Part shown: positions 1 to 5,685 of the stretch, one piece after another | Layout of the letters: each line of letters opens with the position of its first letter | Numbering within the stretch: the first letter of the stretch is position 1 | Source: Pseudomonadota bacterium | Lineage (GTDB): Bacteria > Myxococcota_A > UBA796 > SXON01 | Direction: 5' to 3' | Length of the DNA stretch: 7,143 nucleotides | Assembly (NCBI GenBank): GCA_005776735.1 | Contig: SXOM01000353.1 | Coordinates: 1 to 7,143 of the forward strand | Notes under the pieces: model-generated | What the model was told of the DNA's origin: nothing | The model's input: the letters and a program-made list of their open reading frames with translations, nothing else | Databases searched by the model: none | Position numbers and translations under genes: made by a program

Positions 1-156
1 AAACGGGCCGCTGCCACTCATCACCCAGGCGTGGCGGTGCGTGTCCACATGCGCCACGAACACAACCGTGCGGGTGGCCGCCTGCGCGGGAGTACACTGC
101 GCCCAAACATTCCGGCTTTCACCAGTCGGCAACAGCCAGCGCAGTGCATTTTCGGC
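1..156 (-). pseudogene. M28-type metallopeptidase domain, N-terminal part, no start codon found, runs off left edge
   Basis: Translating the minus strand in the frame of codons beginning at 1, 4, 7 and so on gives a convincing peptidase segment: ENALRWLLPTGESRNVWAQ, then about ten residues, then TRTVVFVAHVDTHRHAW. In M28 zinc peptidases the strand NVxA precedes a hydrophobic strand ending in aHxD, whose His and Asp belong to the metal site; both are present (RNVWA; AHVDTH). The domain continues beyond base 1, so the rest of the active site is not visible. The frame is open up to a stop at 313-315, but between there and the conserved part it has no ATG or GTG; the only options are a CTG at 238-240 and CTG or TTG codons inside the domain. 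Residues between the repeats and the domain are Arg/Pro-rich and not peptidase-like. Third codon positions near the domain start are less GC-rich than in neighbouring genes. It may be a 5'-truncated remnant, or the C-terminal half of a frameshifted gene beginning at 512. The right boundary is where similarity becomes recognisable, not a start. Confidence 0.5.
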
Positions 157-160
157 GCAG

Positions 161-181
161 GCCGGGGGCCCCGGCCCCGGC
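161..181 (-). terminator. GC-only hairpin downstream of the lipoprotein gene, possible terminator
   Basis: GCCGGGG (161-167) and CCCCGGC (175-181) are perfect inverted repeats around a 7-base loop. A competing fold pairs 160-167 with 169-176 around one G. It begins 56 bases past the stop of the 91-residue lipoprotein gene, so it could end the acylase-lipoprotein transcript. No T-run follows, so intrinsic termination is uncertain. The G and C runs here are also the kind of sequence where indels or sequencing errors arise. Confidence 0.35.
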
Positions 182-236
182 GGGAGACGATGCCGACGGC
201 GGGAGGCGACCCGCGTCGACGCCCGCGGGCCTCGTG

Positions 237-512
237 TCAGCCCGCGGTGTCGCCGCTGTCCGCGGTGTCGCCGCTGTCCGCGGTGTCGCCGCTGTCCGCG
301 GTGTCGCCGCTGTCACCCGTCTCCTGGCCGGAGTCGGTGTCCTGGCCGGAGTCGGTGTCCTGGCCGGAGTCGGTGTCCTGGCCGGAGTCGGTGTCGGCCG
401 GGGCGCCGGTGTCTTCGACACACAGGCCCTCGGTGTTGAAGACGTACCCGTCGTCGCACGCGGGCGGCTCGCACGCGGCGAGGAGCGGCAGGAGGCAGAA
501 GAAGCGATTCAC
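237..512 (-). CDS. Small repeat-rich lipoprotein (DTDSGQ / DSGDTA linker)
   Basis: A 91-residue predicted lipoprotein starting at GTG (510-512). The start is supported by a Shine-Dalgarno-like GGGAG (521-525) eight bases upstream and by the GTGA overlap with the acylase stop, which implies translational coupling. The N-terminus has an Arg at residue 3, a hydrophobic stretch and the lipobox LAAC with lipidated Cys14. A short Cys-containing segment follows (CEPPACDDGYVFNTEGLCVE, Cys14, 19 and 31), then an acidic low-complexity tail: four DTDSGQ units (residues 40-63), a short ETG joint (64-66) and four DSGDTA units (67-90), ending in Gly91. There is no folded domain after the repeats, which is odd because such Asp/Thr/Ser/Gly tails usually act as flexible linkers between a membrane anchor and a functional domain. 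The next sequence downstream encodes, in another frame, an M28 peptidase domain, so this may be the anchor and linker half of a broken gene. Otherwise it is a stand-alone surface spacer of unknown role. Confidence 0.75.
   Translation of the reverse strand: MNRFFCLLPLLAACEPPACDDGYVFNTEGLCVEDTGAPADTDSGQDTDSGQDTDSGQDTDSGQETGDSGDTADSGDTADSGDTADSGDTAG
243..314 (-). repeat. 4 x 18-bp perfect tandem repeat encoding DSGDTA
   Basis: Four identical copies of CGCGGTGTCGCCGCTGTC (plus-strand reading), back to back. On the minus strand each encodes one DSGDTA unit of the small lipoprotein. The unit length is a multiple of three, so copy-number change alters only linker length. Perfect identity, including third positions, points to recent amplification by slippage or unequal exchange. 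Confidence 0.95.
322..393 (-). repeat. 4 x 18-bp perfect tandem repeat encoding DTDSGQ
   Basis: Four identical copies of TCCTGGCCGGAGTCGGTG (plus-strand reading), separated from the other array by only 7 bases. In the reading frame each encodes one DTDSGQ unit. The sequence differs from the neighbouring array, yet unit size (18 bp) and copy number (four) are the same, so two independent expansions occurred in one linker. Confidence 0.95.
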
Positions 513-2977
513 GGGGTGATCTCCCAGGTGCGCACGGCGGCGGCGTCGACTTCGGACCCGCGGAAGGGCAGGTACTGGTAGGTGAAGGTGTGCCAGTCGT
601 CCTCGGCGCCGTAGCCGCCGTGGCCGACGTGGAACCACATCTCGGGCACGTCGTCGTCGCCGAACTCCACGATCGCCCGATAGATGCTGCCCTCGTGCGA
701 AGCGCACGGCGACGCCAGGTCGCCATCGGACCACGCGGGGCAGTCGGCCACGTTGACCGTCGACTCGTCCCCGGAGAACGGCCGCTCGATGTCGTCCGCG
801 AAGGTGCCGCCGAACCGCGCGGTGTGCACGTCGCCCCACGTCAGGCGGTCGAGCCCGCGGGCCACCCGCTCGTCCTCGATCCACTCGAGCGCGTCGGACA
901 GCGCGGCGAGCATGTCGGCGTCGCCCTTTCCGTCGAGCAGCGCCTCGTTGCCGGTGCTGTGGGCGAGCACGCTGAGCTTGGCCACCGTGACCGGCGTGGC
1001 CTCGGCGATCGCGTCGAACAGGATGCTCATGTCGCCGAAGAGCGTGCGCCGGCCGAGCAGCGCCTGCCAAGTGTGCAGGAGCACCGCCTCCTCGCTGTTC
1101 GCGTCCATCCTGCCGTCCCAGGCCGCCAGGCGGGCCACCGCGTCGGTGAGCTCGGTGCGCCCGCGGTAGTCGGCCAGGGCTTCGTCGGTGTCGATCTTCG
1201 CGGCCACCGCGACGAGCATCGGGAGCAGGTCCTGGGCGATGCCCGAGGCCACGTCGGCCTGCATGGTCGCCATGTCCTCCCGGGTGAGCGCGCCGCGCGC
1301 CACGGCGTCGTCGGCCAGCTCGGCGATGCGCGCCGCGCGCCAGCCCGGGTCGAAGTAGCTGCCGTAGTAGAACGCGTCGTTGGTCGGGTCGTTGTCGAGG
1401 ATGTGATCGAACGGGGCGTTGTTCGCCGTGCCGATCCAGTCCTGCGAACCGTCGAGCGTGGGGAACAGGTCGTCGGCGAGGAACTCCCCGGTCCACAACG
1501 CTTCGGGGTCGCTCGCCGCCTGGATGCGACGCGGATCGCCCCCGCGGACGGGGATGTGGCCGTGGGTCTGGTACCCGATGGTCGAGGCGTCGGCGAACAC
1601 CCAGTTCATCGTGCCGATCATCTCCATGCCGACCGCGCTGCGGAACTCGTCGGTGTTGCGCGCCCGATCGAAGTCCAGGTACTCGAAGAGCTCCTGGGTG
1701 TCGGTTTCGAAGCCGGCCCACGCGATCATCACGTGCCCCTCGGCGAACACGTTGCGGTCGACCGGCAACAGCTCGTCGGGCAGGATGGTCCCGCGGTCGG
1801 GGATCTCGGTGATGACGTGCACCTCCTCGACGAACGAACCGTCGGCCTGGAGGATGCGGATCACCTCGTCGCGGGTGCGGACCGGGACGAGCTCCCCGCC
1901 GATGTCGGCGTACCCGTCCTCGTCGATCACCACGTCGAAGATGTCCATGATGTCGGCGAAATTGGTGGTCGCCGCCCAATTGATGTGGCGATTGTGCCCC
2001 ATGTGCACGCCGGGCACGCCCGGGAAGCTGAAGCCCGCCACGTCGAAGTTGCCACCGGCGTCGGCCGAGTTGAGGTGCCAGGCGATGACCATGCTCGGCG
2101 CCATCAGCGAAGCGTGGGGGTCGTTGGCCATGAGCGGCTTTCCGTTGGCCGTGTGGCGCCCGGGGAAGACCCAGTTGTTGCTGGCCCGGCCGACGCCCTG
2201 CGCCTTGGCGAGCGTGGACAGCCGGGACCCGAAGTCGTCGGGCAGGTCGAGGTCGGCGTAGCGCGGGTCGATCGGCGCGGCGACGGCCTGCGTGTCGTCG
2301 GTGGGGACGTACCCATCGACCGTGAACTGGCCGCGGGCGGGCTGCCATACCGGCACGTCGTCGAAGTTGTTGACGAGCTCCTGCGACACGCTCACCAGGA
2401 TGTCGTAGTCGAGCTGGTTGCTGTACCCGAGGGTGATGCGCTTGCCCATCGACACGACGTCCACGACGGTGAACGGCTCGGGGATGTAGGTGAGCGCGTC
2501 CTGCCCGTAGGTGTGGGGCGCTTCGGCGGTGCCCGCCGCGAGGTCTTCGATGTAGCGGTTGAGGCCCGCGGTGAACGCCACGCCGAGGCCCAGATCGTCG
2601 GGCCGCTTCTCGGCCTGGTACTTGAGCGTGCGGCAGCCGAGCTCGGTGAAGTCGAACGTACGCGCGATGAGGTCGGTGTCGCGCGCCGACTCCCCGTCGA
2701 GCTCGGACAGCGTGCCCCGCGTGGCGTGGCGCGCCCGGTCGATCTGGTAGAGCCGCTGGCGGCCCTGCTCGTACCCGGCCGCGAAGAACAGGTCGGCGTC
2801 GTTCTGCGCGTAGACGTGCACCACGCCGAGGTGATCCTCCTTGACCGTGGCCGCCGCCGTGGGGGCGTAGGTGAGGGGGATTGCGACGCCGTCGCCGATG
2901 TCGCAGGCCCGCCACGGGGTGTCGACGGCGGGCTTGGCGGGCGTGGGGGTGTCGCAGGCGAGGAGGAGGATGAGCAT
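509..2977 (-). CDS. Penicillin acylase (S45) family lipoprotein, Ntn-hydrolase amidase
   Basis: An 822-residue penicillin-amidase-family enzyme; relatives hydrolyse amide bonds in acylated substrates such as beta-lactams or N-acyl-homoserine lactones. The substrate here cannot be told. The family layout is clear: an alpha-chain region with ADLFFAAGYEQGRQRLYQID (residues 61-80), then the expected autocleavage point at A265/S266, where SNNWV starts the beta chain with Ser266 as nucleophile. Next come GRHTANGKPLMANDPH (273-288) and PGVPGVHMGHNRHINW (319-334), which match the usual beta-chain core. The C-terminus retains the FSGDESTVN and GHGGYG segments near the family end. The ATG at 2977 is chosen because it starts MLILLLAC, a minimal lipoprotein signal with lipobox LLAC (Cys8), and has GGAAG (2984-2988) six bases upstream; this predicts a lipid-anchored envelope enzyme. 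Length fits single-chain precursors of the family. A -10-like TATCCG lies at 2996-3001 (minus strand), but no clear -35. The stop overlaps the start of the small lipoprotein gene, so the two are probably co-transcribed. Confidence 0.93.
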   Translation of the reverse strand: MLILLLACDTPTPAKPAVDTPWRACDIGDGVAIPLTYAPTAAATVKEDHLGVVHVYAQNDADLFFAAGYEQGRQRLYQIDRARHATRGTLSELDGESARDTDLIARTFDFTELGCRTLKYQAEKRPDDLGLGVAFTAGLNRYIEDLAAGTAEAPHTYGQDALTYIPEPFTVVDVVSMGKRITLGYSNQLDYDILVSVSQELVNNFDDVPVWQPARGQFTVDGYVPTDDTQAVAAPIDPRYADLDLPDDFGSRLSTLAKAQGVGRASNNWVFPGRHTANGKPLMANDPHASLMAPSMVIAWHLNSADAGGNFDVAGFSFPGVPGVHMGHNRHINWAATTNFADIMDIFDVVIDEDGYADIGGELVPVRTRDEVIRILQADGSFVEEVHVITEIPDRGTILPDELLPVDRNVFAEGHVMIAWAGFETDTQELFEYLDFDRARNTDEFRSAVGMEMIGTMNWVFADASTIGYQTHGHIPVRGGDPRRIQAASDPEALWTGEFLADDLFPTLDGSQDWIGTANNAPFDHILDNDPTNDAFYYGSYFDPGWRAARIAELADDAVARGALTREDMATMQADVASGIAQDLLPMLVAVAAKIDTDEALADYRGRTELTDAVARLAAWDGRMDANSEEAVLLHTWQALLGRRTLFGDMSILFDAIAEATPVTVAKLSVLAHSTGNEALLDGKGDADMLAALSDALEWIEDERVARGLDRLTWGDVHTARFGGTFADDIERPFSGDESTVNVADCPAWSDGDLASPCASHEGSIYRAIVEFGDDDVPEMWFHVGHGGYGAEDDWHTFTYQYLPFRGSEVDAAAVRTWEITP
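521..525 (-). promoter_or_regulatory. Ribosome binding site of the small lipoprotein gene
   Basis: GGGAG on the minus strand, eight bases before the GTG at 512 and lying within the last codons of the acylase gene. It decides the GTG start and suggests independent as well as coupled initiation. Confidence 0.55.
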
Positions 2978-3043
2978 GGGCGGCTTCCAACCCGCCGGAT
3001 AGCACGGAAATGCCGTGGTCGCCCGGCTTTGGTCGCCTCCTCT

Positions 3044-3071
3044 TTGCAATCCCGTGGCAAGGCGCTACCCT
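3044..3071 (+). promoter_or_regulatory. Candidate promoter of the CotH-like gene, leaderless layout
   Basis: TTGCAA (3044-3049), a 16-base spacer and TACCCT (3066-3071) form a plausible -35/-10 pair. Only seven bases (CGGCGGG) separate the -10 from the ATG at 3079, so transcription would begin at or within a few bases of the start codon and leave no room for a Shine-Dalgarno. It lies in the 101-bp gap shared with the divergent acylase gene. The -10 match is only moderate. Confidence 0.5.
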
Positions 3072-3078
3072 CGGCGGG

Positions 3079-4314
3079 ATGTTCTGGCTCGTCGCCTGCA
3101 CCACCACCGCCATCGACCTCGGAGGGCCGCCGCCGGGCGATTCTGCCGCTCCGGGGCCGGTGGCGCTCGAGCGAGTCCCGGGCGACACCGCCTGGGCCGA
3201 GGACACCGCCGAGCCCGAGGCGCTCCCGGGCCTCTACGACGACCCGGTCCGAATCTGGCAGTTCGCCCTCGAGCTCGACGGCGACGCCTGGGACCAACTT
3301 CGCCGCGACGGGCGCGACTACGTGCCGGCGACCCTTCAGTGGGAGGGACGCCAGTGGCCGGTGCAGGTGCACATCAAGGGCAGCTCGTCGTGGCAGGACA
3401 TCGACCAGAAACCATCCCTGGTCGTCGACGTCAATCGTGACGACCCCGACCAGGAGCTGTTCGGCGTCAAGAAGTTCTACCTCCAGAACGAGTGTTACGA
3501 CCCGAGCCACATGTCCTCGGCCCTGTCCTATGCGTTCTACCGCGAGTGGGGGTACCCCGCGTCGCGCACGGCGTTCGCGCAGCTCCAGGTCAACGGGCGC
3601 GACTACGGCTTCTACGACGTGATGGAGCCGCACAACGACGACTTCCTGCAGGCGTGGTTCGCCGAGCCCGACGGCAACCTGTACGAGAACCGGGACGCCT
3701 ACTGTGACGTGACCGACCTGGACTGCATGGAGGTCGAAGAGGACGACGAGGGCTCCCACGAAGCGTTCGAACGCCTGGGCGACGCTGCGCGCGCGCGCGG
3801 GGCCTCGTGGCGCCCGGCCGTCGAGCCGCTCTTGAGTTGGGATCGCTTCATCGACGCGTTGGCGCTCGAGATCACCATCGCCCACTGGGACAGCTACAGC
3901 TACGACCTGAGCAATTACCAAGTGTACCACGAGCCGGTGGCCGACGACTGGACGCTGTTGACCCAGTCGATGGACCTCGACTACGGCTTCCGGCCCTGGT
4001 CCTACCCGGACTGCGGCCAGTACGGGATGGACATCGACAAGTACACGATGGGCATGCTCGCGTCGTCCTGTCACCTCGACAGCACGTGCAAGGCCGAGCT
4101 GGTGCAGCGTGTGTCTGAATACGCCGATGCGTTGGAGGCGGCCGACGGCGCTGCGCGGGTGCGCGAGCTCGACGCGGTGATCGGCGACGCGGTGAAGGCC
4201 GACCCCCGTAGGTACTACGCCGACTCCGAGTACGTCGAGCACGTGGCGTGCCTGCAGACCTTCTTCGACGCGCGGCCCGGGCAACTCCGCGCCTGGGTGG
4301 CCGAGAACCGATAG
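3079..4314 (+). CDS. CotH kinase family lipoprotein
   Basis: A 411-residue protein of the CotH family, whose characterised members are atypical secretory-pathway or spore-coat protein kinases; here it would be an envelope lipoprotein with unknown target. The start at 3079 gives MFWLVAC, a six-residue signal with lipobox LVAC (Cys7), then a Pro/Gly/Asp/Thr-rich linker to about residue 55. The conserved core follows: VHIKGSSSW (97-105) with a downstream Lys111, the family's R/K-G-x-S and Lys region; KKFYLQNECYDPSHM (131-145), the L-x-N-x-x-x-D-x-S-x-M motif; VNGRDYGFYDVME (171-183), matching the VNGxxxGxYxxxE signature; AHWDSYSYDLSNYQVYH (268-284); and SMDLDYGF (297-304), where Asp299 and Asp301 are candidate metal-binding residues of the kinase site. 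Six further cysteines lie beyond the lipidated one (139, 209 and 216, and three in the C-terminal third), compatible with disulfides in an exported protein. It is divergent from the acylase and ends 76 bases before the convergent hydroxylase. An upstream in-frame ATG at 3010 is less likely because it lies outside the putative promoter. Confidence 0.9.
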   Translation: MFWLVACTTTAIDLGGPPPGDSAAPGPVALERVPGDTAWAEDTAEPEALPGLYDDPVRIWQFALELDGDAWDQLRRDGRDYVPATLQWEGRQWPVQVHIKGSSSWQDIDQKPSLVVDVNRDDPDQELFGVKKFYLQNECYDPSHMSSALSYAFYREWGYPASRTAFAQLQVNGRDYGFYDVMEPHNDDFLQAWFAEPDGNLYENRDAYCDVTDLDCMEVEEDDEGSHEAFERLGDAARARGASWRPAVEPLLSWDRFIDALALEITIAHWDSYSYDLSNYQVYHEPVADDWTLLTQSMDLDYGFRPWSYPDCGQYGMDIDKYTMGMLASSCHLDSTCKAELVQRVSEYADALEAADGAARVRELDAVIGDAVKADPRRYYADSEYVEHVACLQTFFDARPGQLRAWVAENR

Positions 4315-4337
4315 GGGACGGCGCCGTACCCGAGGCC

Positions 4338-4386
4338 GCGGGGCGCGCCGGACCCTGCCCGCTTCGGGACGGTCGCGGCGCCCCGC
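4338..4386. terminator. Large nested hairpin between convergent genes, bidirectional terminator candidate
   Basis: GCGGGGCGC (4338-4346) pairs perfectly with GCGCCCCGC (4378-4386). Inside, GACC (4351-4354) pairs with GGTC (4371-4374) and CCCG (4358-4361) with CGGG (4365-4368) around a CTT loop. It fills most of the gap between the convergent CotH-like and hydroxylase genes. There is no T-tract on either strand. A perfect ACGGCGCCGT palindrome sits just before it at 4318-4327. Confidence 0.5.
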
Positions 4387-4390
4387 CCGC

Positions 4391-4945
4391 CTACTTCGCT
4401 GCGTGGGGGGCCGCTTCGCCGTTCGCCGCTTCGCGTGCCGCCCGCGCCGCTGCCCGCCGGGCCCGGTCCTTGAGCTCCTTCTCGGTGCCCGCGTACACCA
4501 GGCGGCTGCCCAGCAGCGTGTCGACCCAGGGGCGCGTGACCCCCCAATTCTGGTCCTGGTCAGGGGCCATGTGGTGGTCGTAGTGCCAGGGCAGGTGCTC
4601 GCGCGCCCAGTCCGGATCGAGGTGCGACCGTTTGTGTACTTTGTAGTAGTTGCGAAGATGCCACAGGCTCGTCGCCGACCAGAACGGAGCGATCGGGAAG
4701 ACCGCCGCGACCGGGATGGCCAGCGCGGCGAGCGCGACGACCTCCTTGCCCTGCGCGTTCCACTGAAACGGCGACCGCAGGTAGTCCTCGTCGATCATGT
4801 CGTTGCGGCGACTCTGACCGTGGTGCTCGTGGAAGTGGAACGACCAGAAGCTCTTCTTGTCCTTGCCACGCCCGTGCAGGACGTGCTTGTGGACGAAGTA
4901 CTCGACGAGGCCGGAGGTGACGAAGGCGACGGGGATTCCGATCAT
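4391..4945 (-). CDS. Sterol desaturase / fatty acid hydroxylase superfamily membrane protein
   Basis: A 184-residue member of the fatty acid hydroxylase superfamily, non-haem di-iron membrane enzymes that oxidise lipid carbons using O2; the actual substrate is unknown. The family's histidine clusters are intact: VHKHVLH (18-24), FHFHEHH (36-42), WHLRNYYKVHKRSH (95-108) and HYDHHMAPDQDQNWGV (121-136), followed by PWVDTLLGS (139-147), which matches the usual C-terminal signature. Hydrophobic stretches at about 1-18 and 69-92 would supply membrane contacts. It is short for the superfamily, which often has 250-300 residues with extra N-terminal helices, so it is a compact form resembling carotenoid-hydroxylase-sized members. 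The C-terminus (155-184) is an Ala/Arg-rich tail of no known role. The ATG at 4945 is chosen because a near-consensus promoter ends six bases upstream; no Shine-Dalgarno is visible, so the mRNA is probably leaderless. A TetR gene lies divergent, 141 bases away, and a palindrome inside this promoter suggests that regulator represses it. Confidence 0.9.
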   Translation of the reverse strand: MIGIPVAFVTSGLVEYFVHKHVLHGRGKDKKSFWSFHFHEHHGQSRRNDMIDEDYLRSPFQWNAQGKEVVALAALAIPVAAVFPIAPFWSATSLWHLRNYYKVHKRSHLDPDWAREHLPWHYDHHMAPDQDQNWGVTRPWVDTLLGSRLVYAGTEKELKDRARRAAARAAREAANGEAAPHAAK

Positions 4946-4951
4946 GCCACA

Positions 4952-4981
4952 AGAATATGACGATACCGTCAGGAATGTCAA
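4952..4981 (-). promoter_or_regulatory. Promoter of the hydroxylase gene, leaderless
   Basis: On the minus strand TTGACA (4981-4976), a perfect -35 consensus, is followed by an 18-base spacer and TATTCT (4957-4952), a four-of-six match to the -10. Only six bases separate the -10 from the ATG at 4945. This is the clearest promoter in the window and lies in a noticeably AT-richer patch. Confidence 0.75.
4958..4971. promoter_or_regulatory. Palindromic operator candidate for the adjacent TetR regulator
   Basis: TGACGATACCGTCA has perfect 5-bp arms (TGACG / CGTCA) around four central bases. It lies entirely inside the -35/-10 spacer of the hydroxylase promoter and abuts the -10. A dimeric TetR repressor bound there would block RNA polymerase. 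Placement, symmetry and the divergent TetR gene together make this a strong candidate, but binding is inferred. Confidence 0.6.
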
Positions 4982-4998
4982 GGGACAAAATTGTGGAG

Positions 4999-5049
4999 GG
5001 CGATGGCCCGGGTCCGTCCCGAGGCGCGCGGGGCCCGGTGGCCATCGCC
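4999..5049. repeat. Long imperfect inverted repeat upstream of the TetR gene
   Basis: GGCGATGGC (4999-5007) pairs with GCCATCGCC (5041-5049). After a two-base bulge (5039-5040), CCGGGTCC (5008-5015) pairs with GGGCCCGG (5031-5038) with one G-T pair, leaving a 15-base loop. It ends 37 bases before the TetR start. If the TetR transcript begins upstream near 4990-5000, this would be a strong 5' leader hairpin; if not, it is an untranscribed site between divergent promoters. Confidence 0.6.
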
Positions 5050-5073
5050 TGCGCCGTGCGGTGCGGTCCGGAT

Positions 5074-5079
5074 AGAGGG
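5074..5079 (+). promoter_or_regulatory. Ribosome binding site of the TetR gene
   Basis: AGAGGG, seven bases before the ATG at 5087. It selects this ATG over upstream in-frame ATGs near 4991-5003, which lie in or before the inverted repeat. Unlike the hydroxylase, this gene appears to have a conventional leader. Confidence 0.6.
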
Positions 5080-5086
5080 CGCGGGC

Positions 5087-5680
5087 ATGGGGCGTCGCGA
5101 AGACAACAAGGCCGAGAAGCGGCGTCGGTTGGAGGCAGCCGGGCTGCGGGAGCTGTTGGCGGTCGGCTACGCTGCGGCCACCGTCGATCGCGTGGTGGCC
5201 GAGGCGGGCGTGGCCCGAGGCACCTTCTACCTGTACTATGCCGACAAGCACGCGATGTACGTGGCCCTGCTCGACCGGTTCTGGGGCCCGCTCGGCGAGG
5301 GCGTCGCGCGCGCGCGTGAGGCGCTCCGGGTCGGGAGCGAACCCATGGCGGTCTACGCGGCGCTCGGAGCGGAGCTGGCGACGGTGGTGGCCTCCGACCC
5401 CGACGGCGCGCGCCTGAGCTTGCGGGAGTCGCGCTCGGCGGGGGCGGGCGGGGTCGAGGTGCGGGCGCGGTCCGCGCAGGTCGAGGCGCTCACCGAGGCC
5501 ATCCTGGTCGACGCCGTCGCGCGGGGGCTCTTGCGGCCGCACCACACCGGCGCGGTCGCGCTCGCGATCACCGGGGGCGTCGAGCGCCTGGTGTGGGCCT
5601 GGCTCGAAGGCGAGGGGGAGCTCGACCCGATGGTCGTCACCGCCGAACTCACGGGGTTGTTCACGTTCGGCCTGCGCTGA
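5087..5680 (+). CDS. TetR/AcrR family transcriptional regulator
   Basis: A 197-residue TetR-family regulator of usual family length. The N-terminal DNA-binding domain is typical: a basic first helix (NKAEKRRRLEAAGLRELLAV, 7-26), then TVDRVVAEAGVARGTFYLYY (32-51), the helix-turn-helix with the hallmark G-TFY-YY recognition region, followed by DKHAMYVAL (53-61). The remaining helices form the dimerisation and ligand pocket, with the common LRES segment near residue 110. The ligand cannot be inferred from sequence. It is divergent from the hydroxylase gene, whose promoter contains a 5+5 palindrome, so the simplest reading is that it represses that gene and perhaps itself; a weak -10-like CAAAAT at 4986-4991 would place its own -35 over the same palindrome. 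It ends 37 bases from the convergent radical SAM gene, with a hairpin between. Confidence 0.92.
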   Translation: MGRREDNKAEKRRRLEAAGLRELLAVGYAAATVDRVVAEAGVARGTFYLYYADKHAMYVALLDRFWGPLGEGVARAREALRVGSEPMAVYAALGAELATVVASDPDGARLSLRESRSAGAGGVEVRARSAQVEALTEAILVDAVARGLLRPHHTGAVALAITGGVERLVWAWLEGEGELDPMVVTAELTGLFTFGLR

Positions 5681-5685
5681 AGCGA

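Noticed and set aside
243..393. The tandem repeats as a CRISPR array or replication iterons
   Set aside because: Units are directly adjacent with no unique spacers and encode a regular protein linker in frame, so a coding minisatellite explains them.
31..581. Plus-strand frames over the 18-bp repeats, giving SVSWPE-like or GVAAVR-like repeats
   Set aside because: Repetitive DNA is open in several frames. The minus-strand frame alone has a signal peptide, ribosome binding site and coupling to an upstream gene.
2977..2992. A TTG start for the acylase just after the GGCGGG sequence at 2990-2992, by analogy with the layout of the CotH promoter
   Set aside because: That TTG is out of frame with the acylase; the ATG at 2977 with GGAAG upstream and a lipobox is better.
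237..3206. A 989-codon minus-strand frame that ends as the small lipoprotein
   Set aside because: Upstream of 512 it is an Arg/His/Pro-rich shadow of the acylase gene; only the last 91 codons, from the GTG at 512, look like a real protein.
590..3622. A 1010-codon open frame on the plus strand, antisense to the acylase gene
   Set aside because: Its product is Val/Arg/Gly/His-rich without recognisable motifs, and the opposite strand encodes a complete penicillin acylase. Long antisense frames are expected at this GC content.
2392..4284. A 630-codon minus-strand frame across the divergent gap
   Set aside because: It is antisense to the CotH-like gene and then out of frame with the acylase; no domain is visible and it would span the divergent promoters.
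4391..5545. A long 384-residue form of the hydroxylase starting at 5545
   Set aside because: Residues before the Met at 4945 are the antisense of the TetR gene and its promoter region, with no family similarity.
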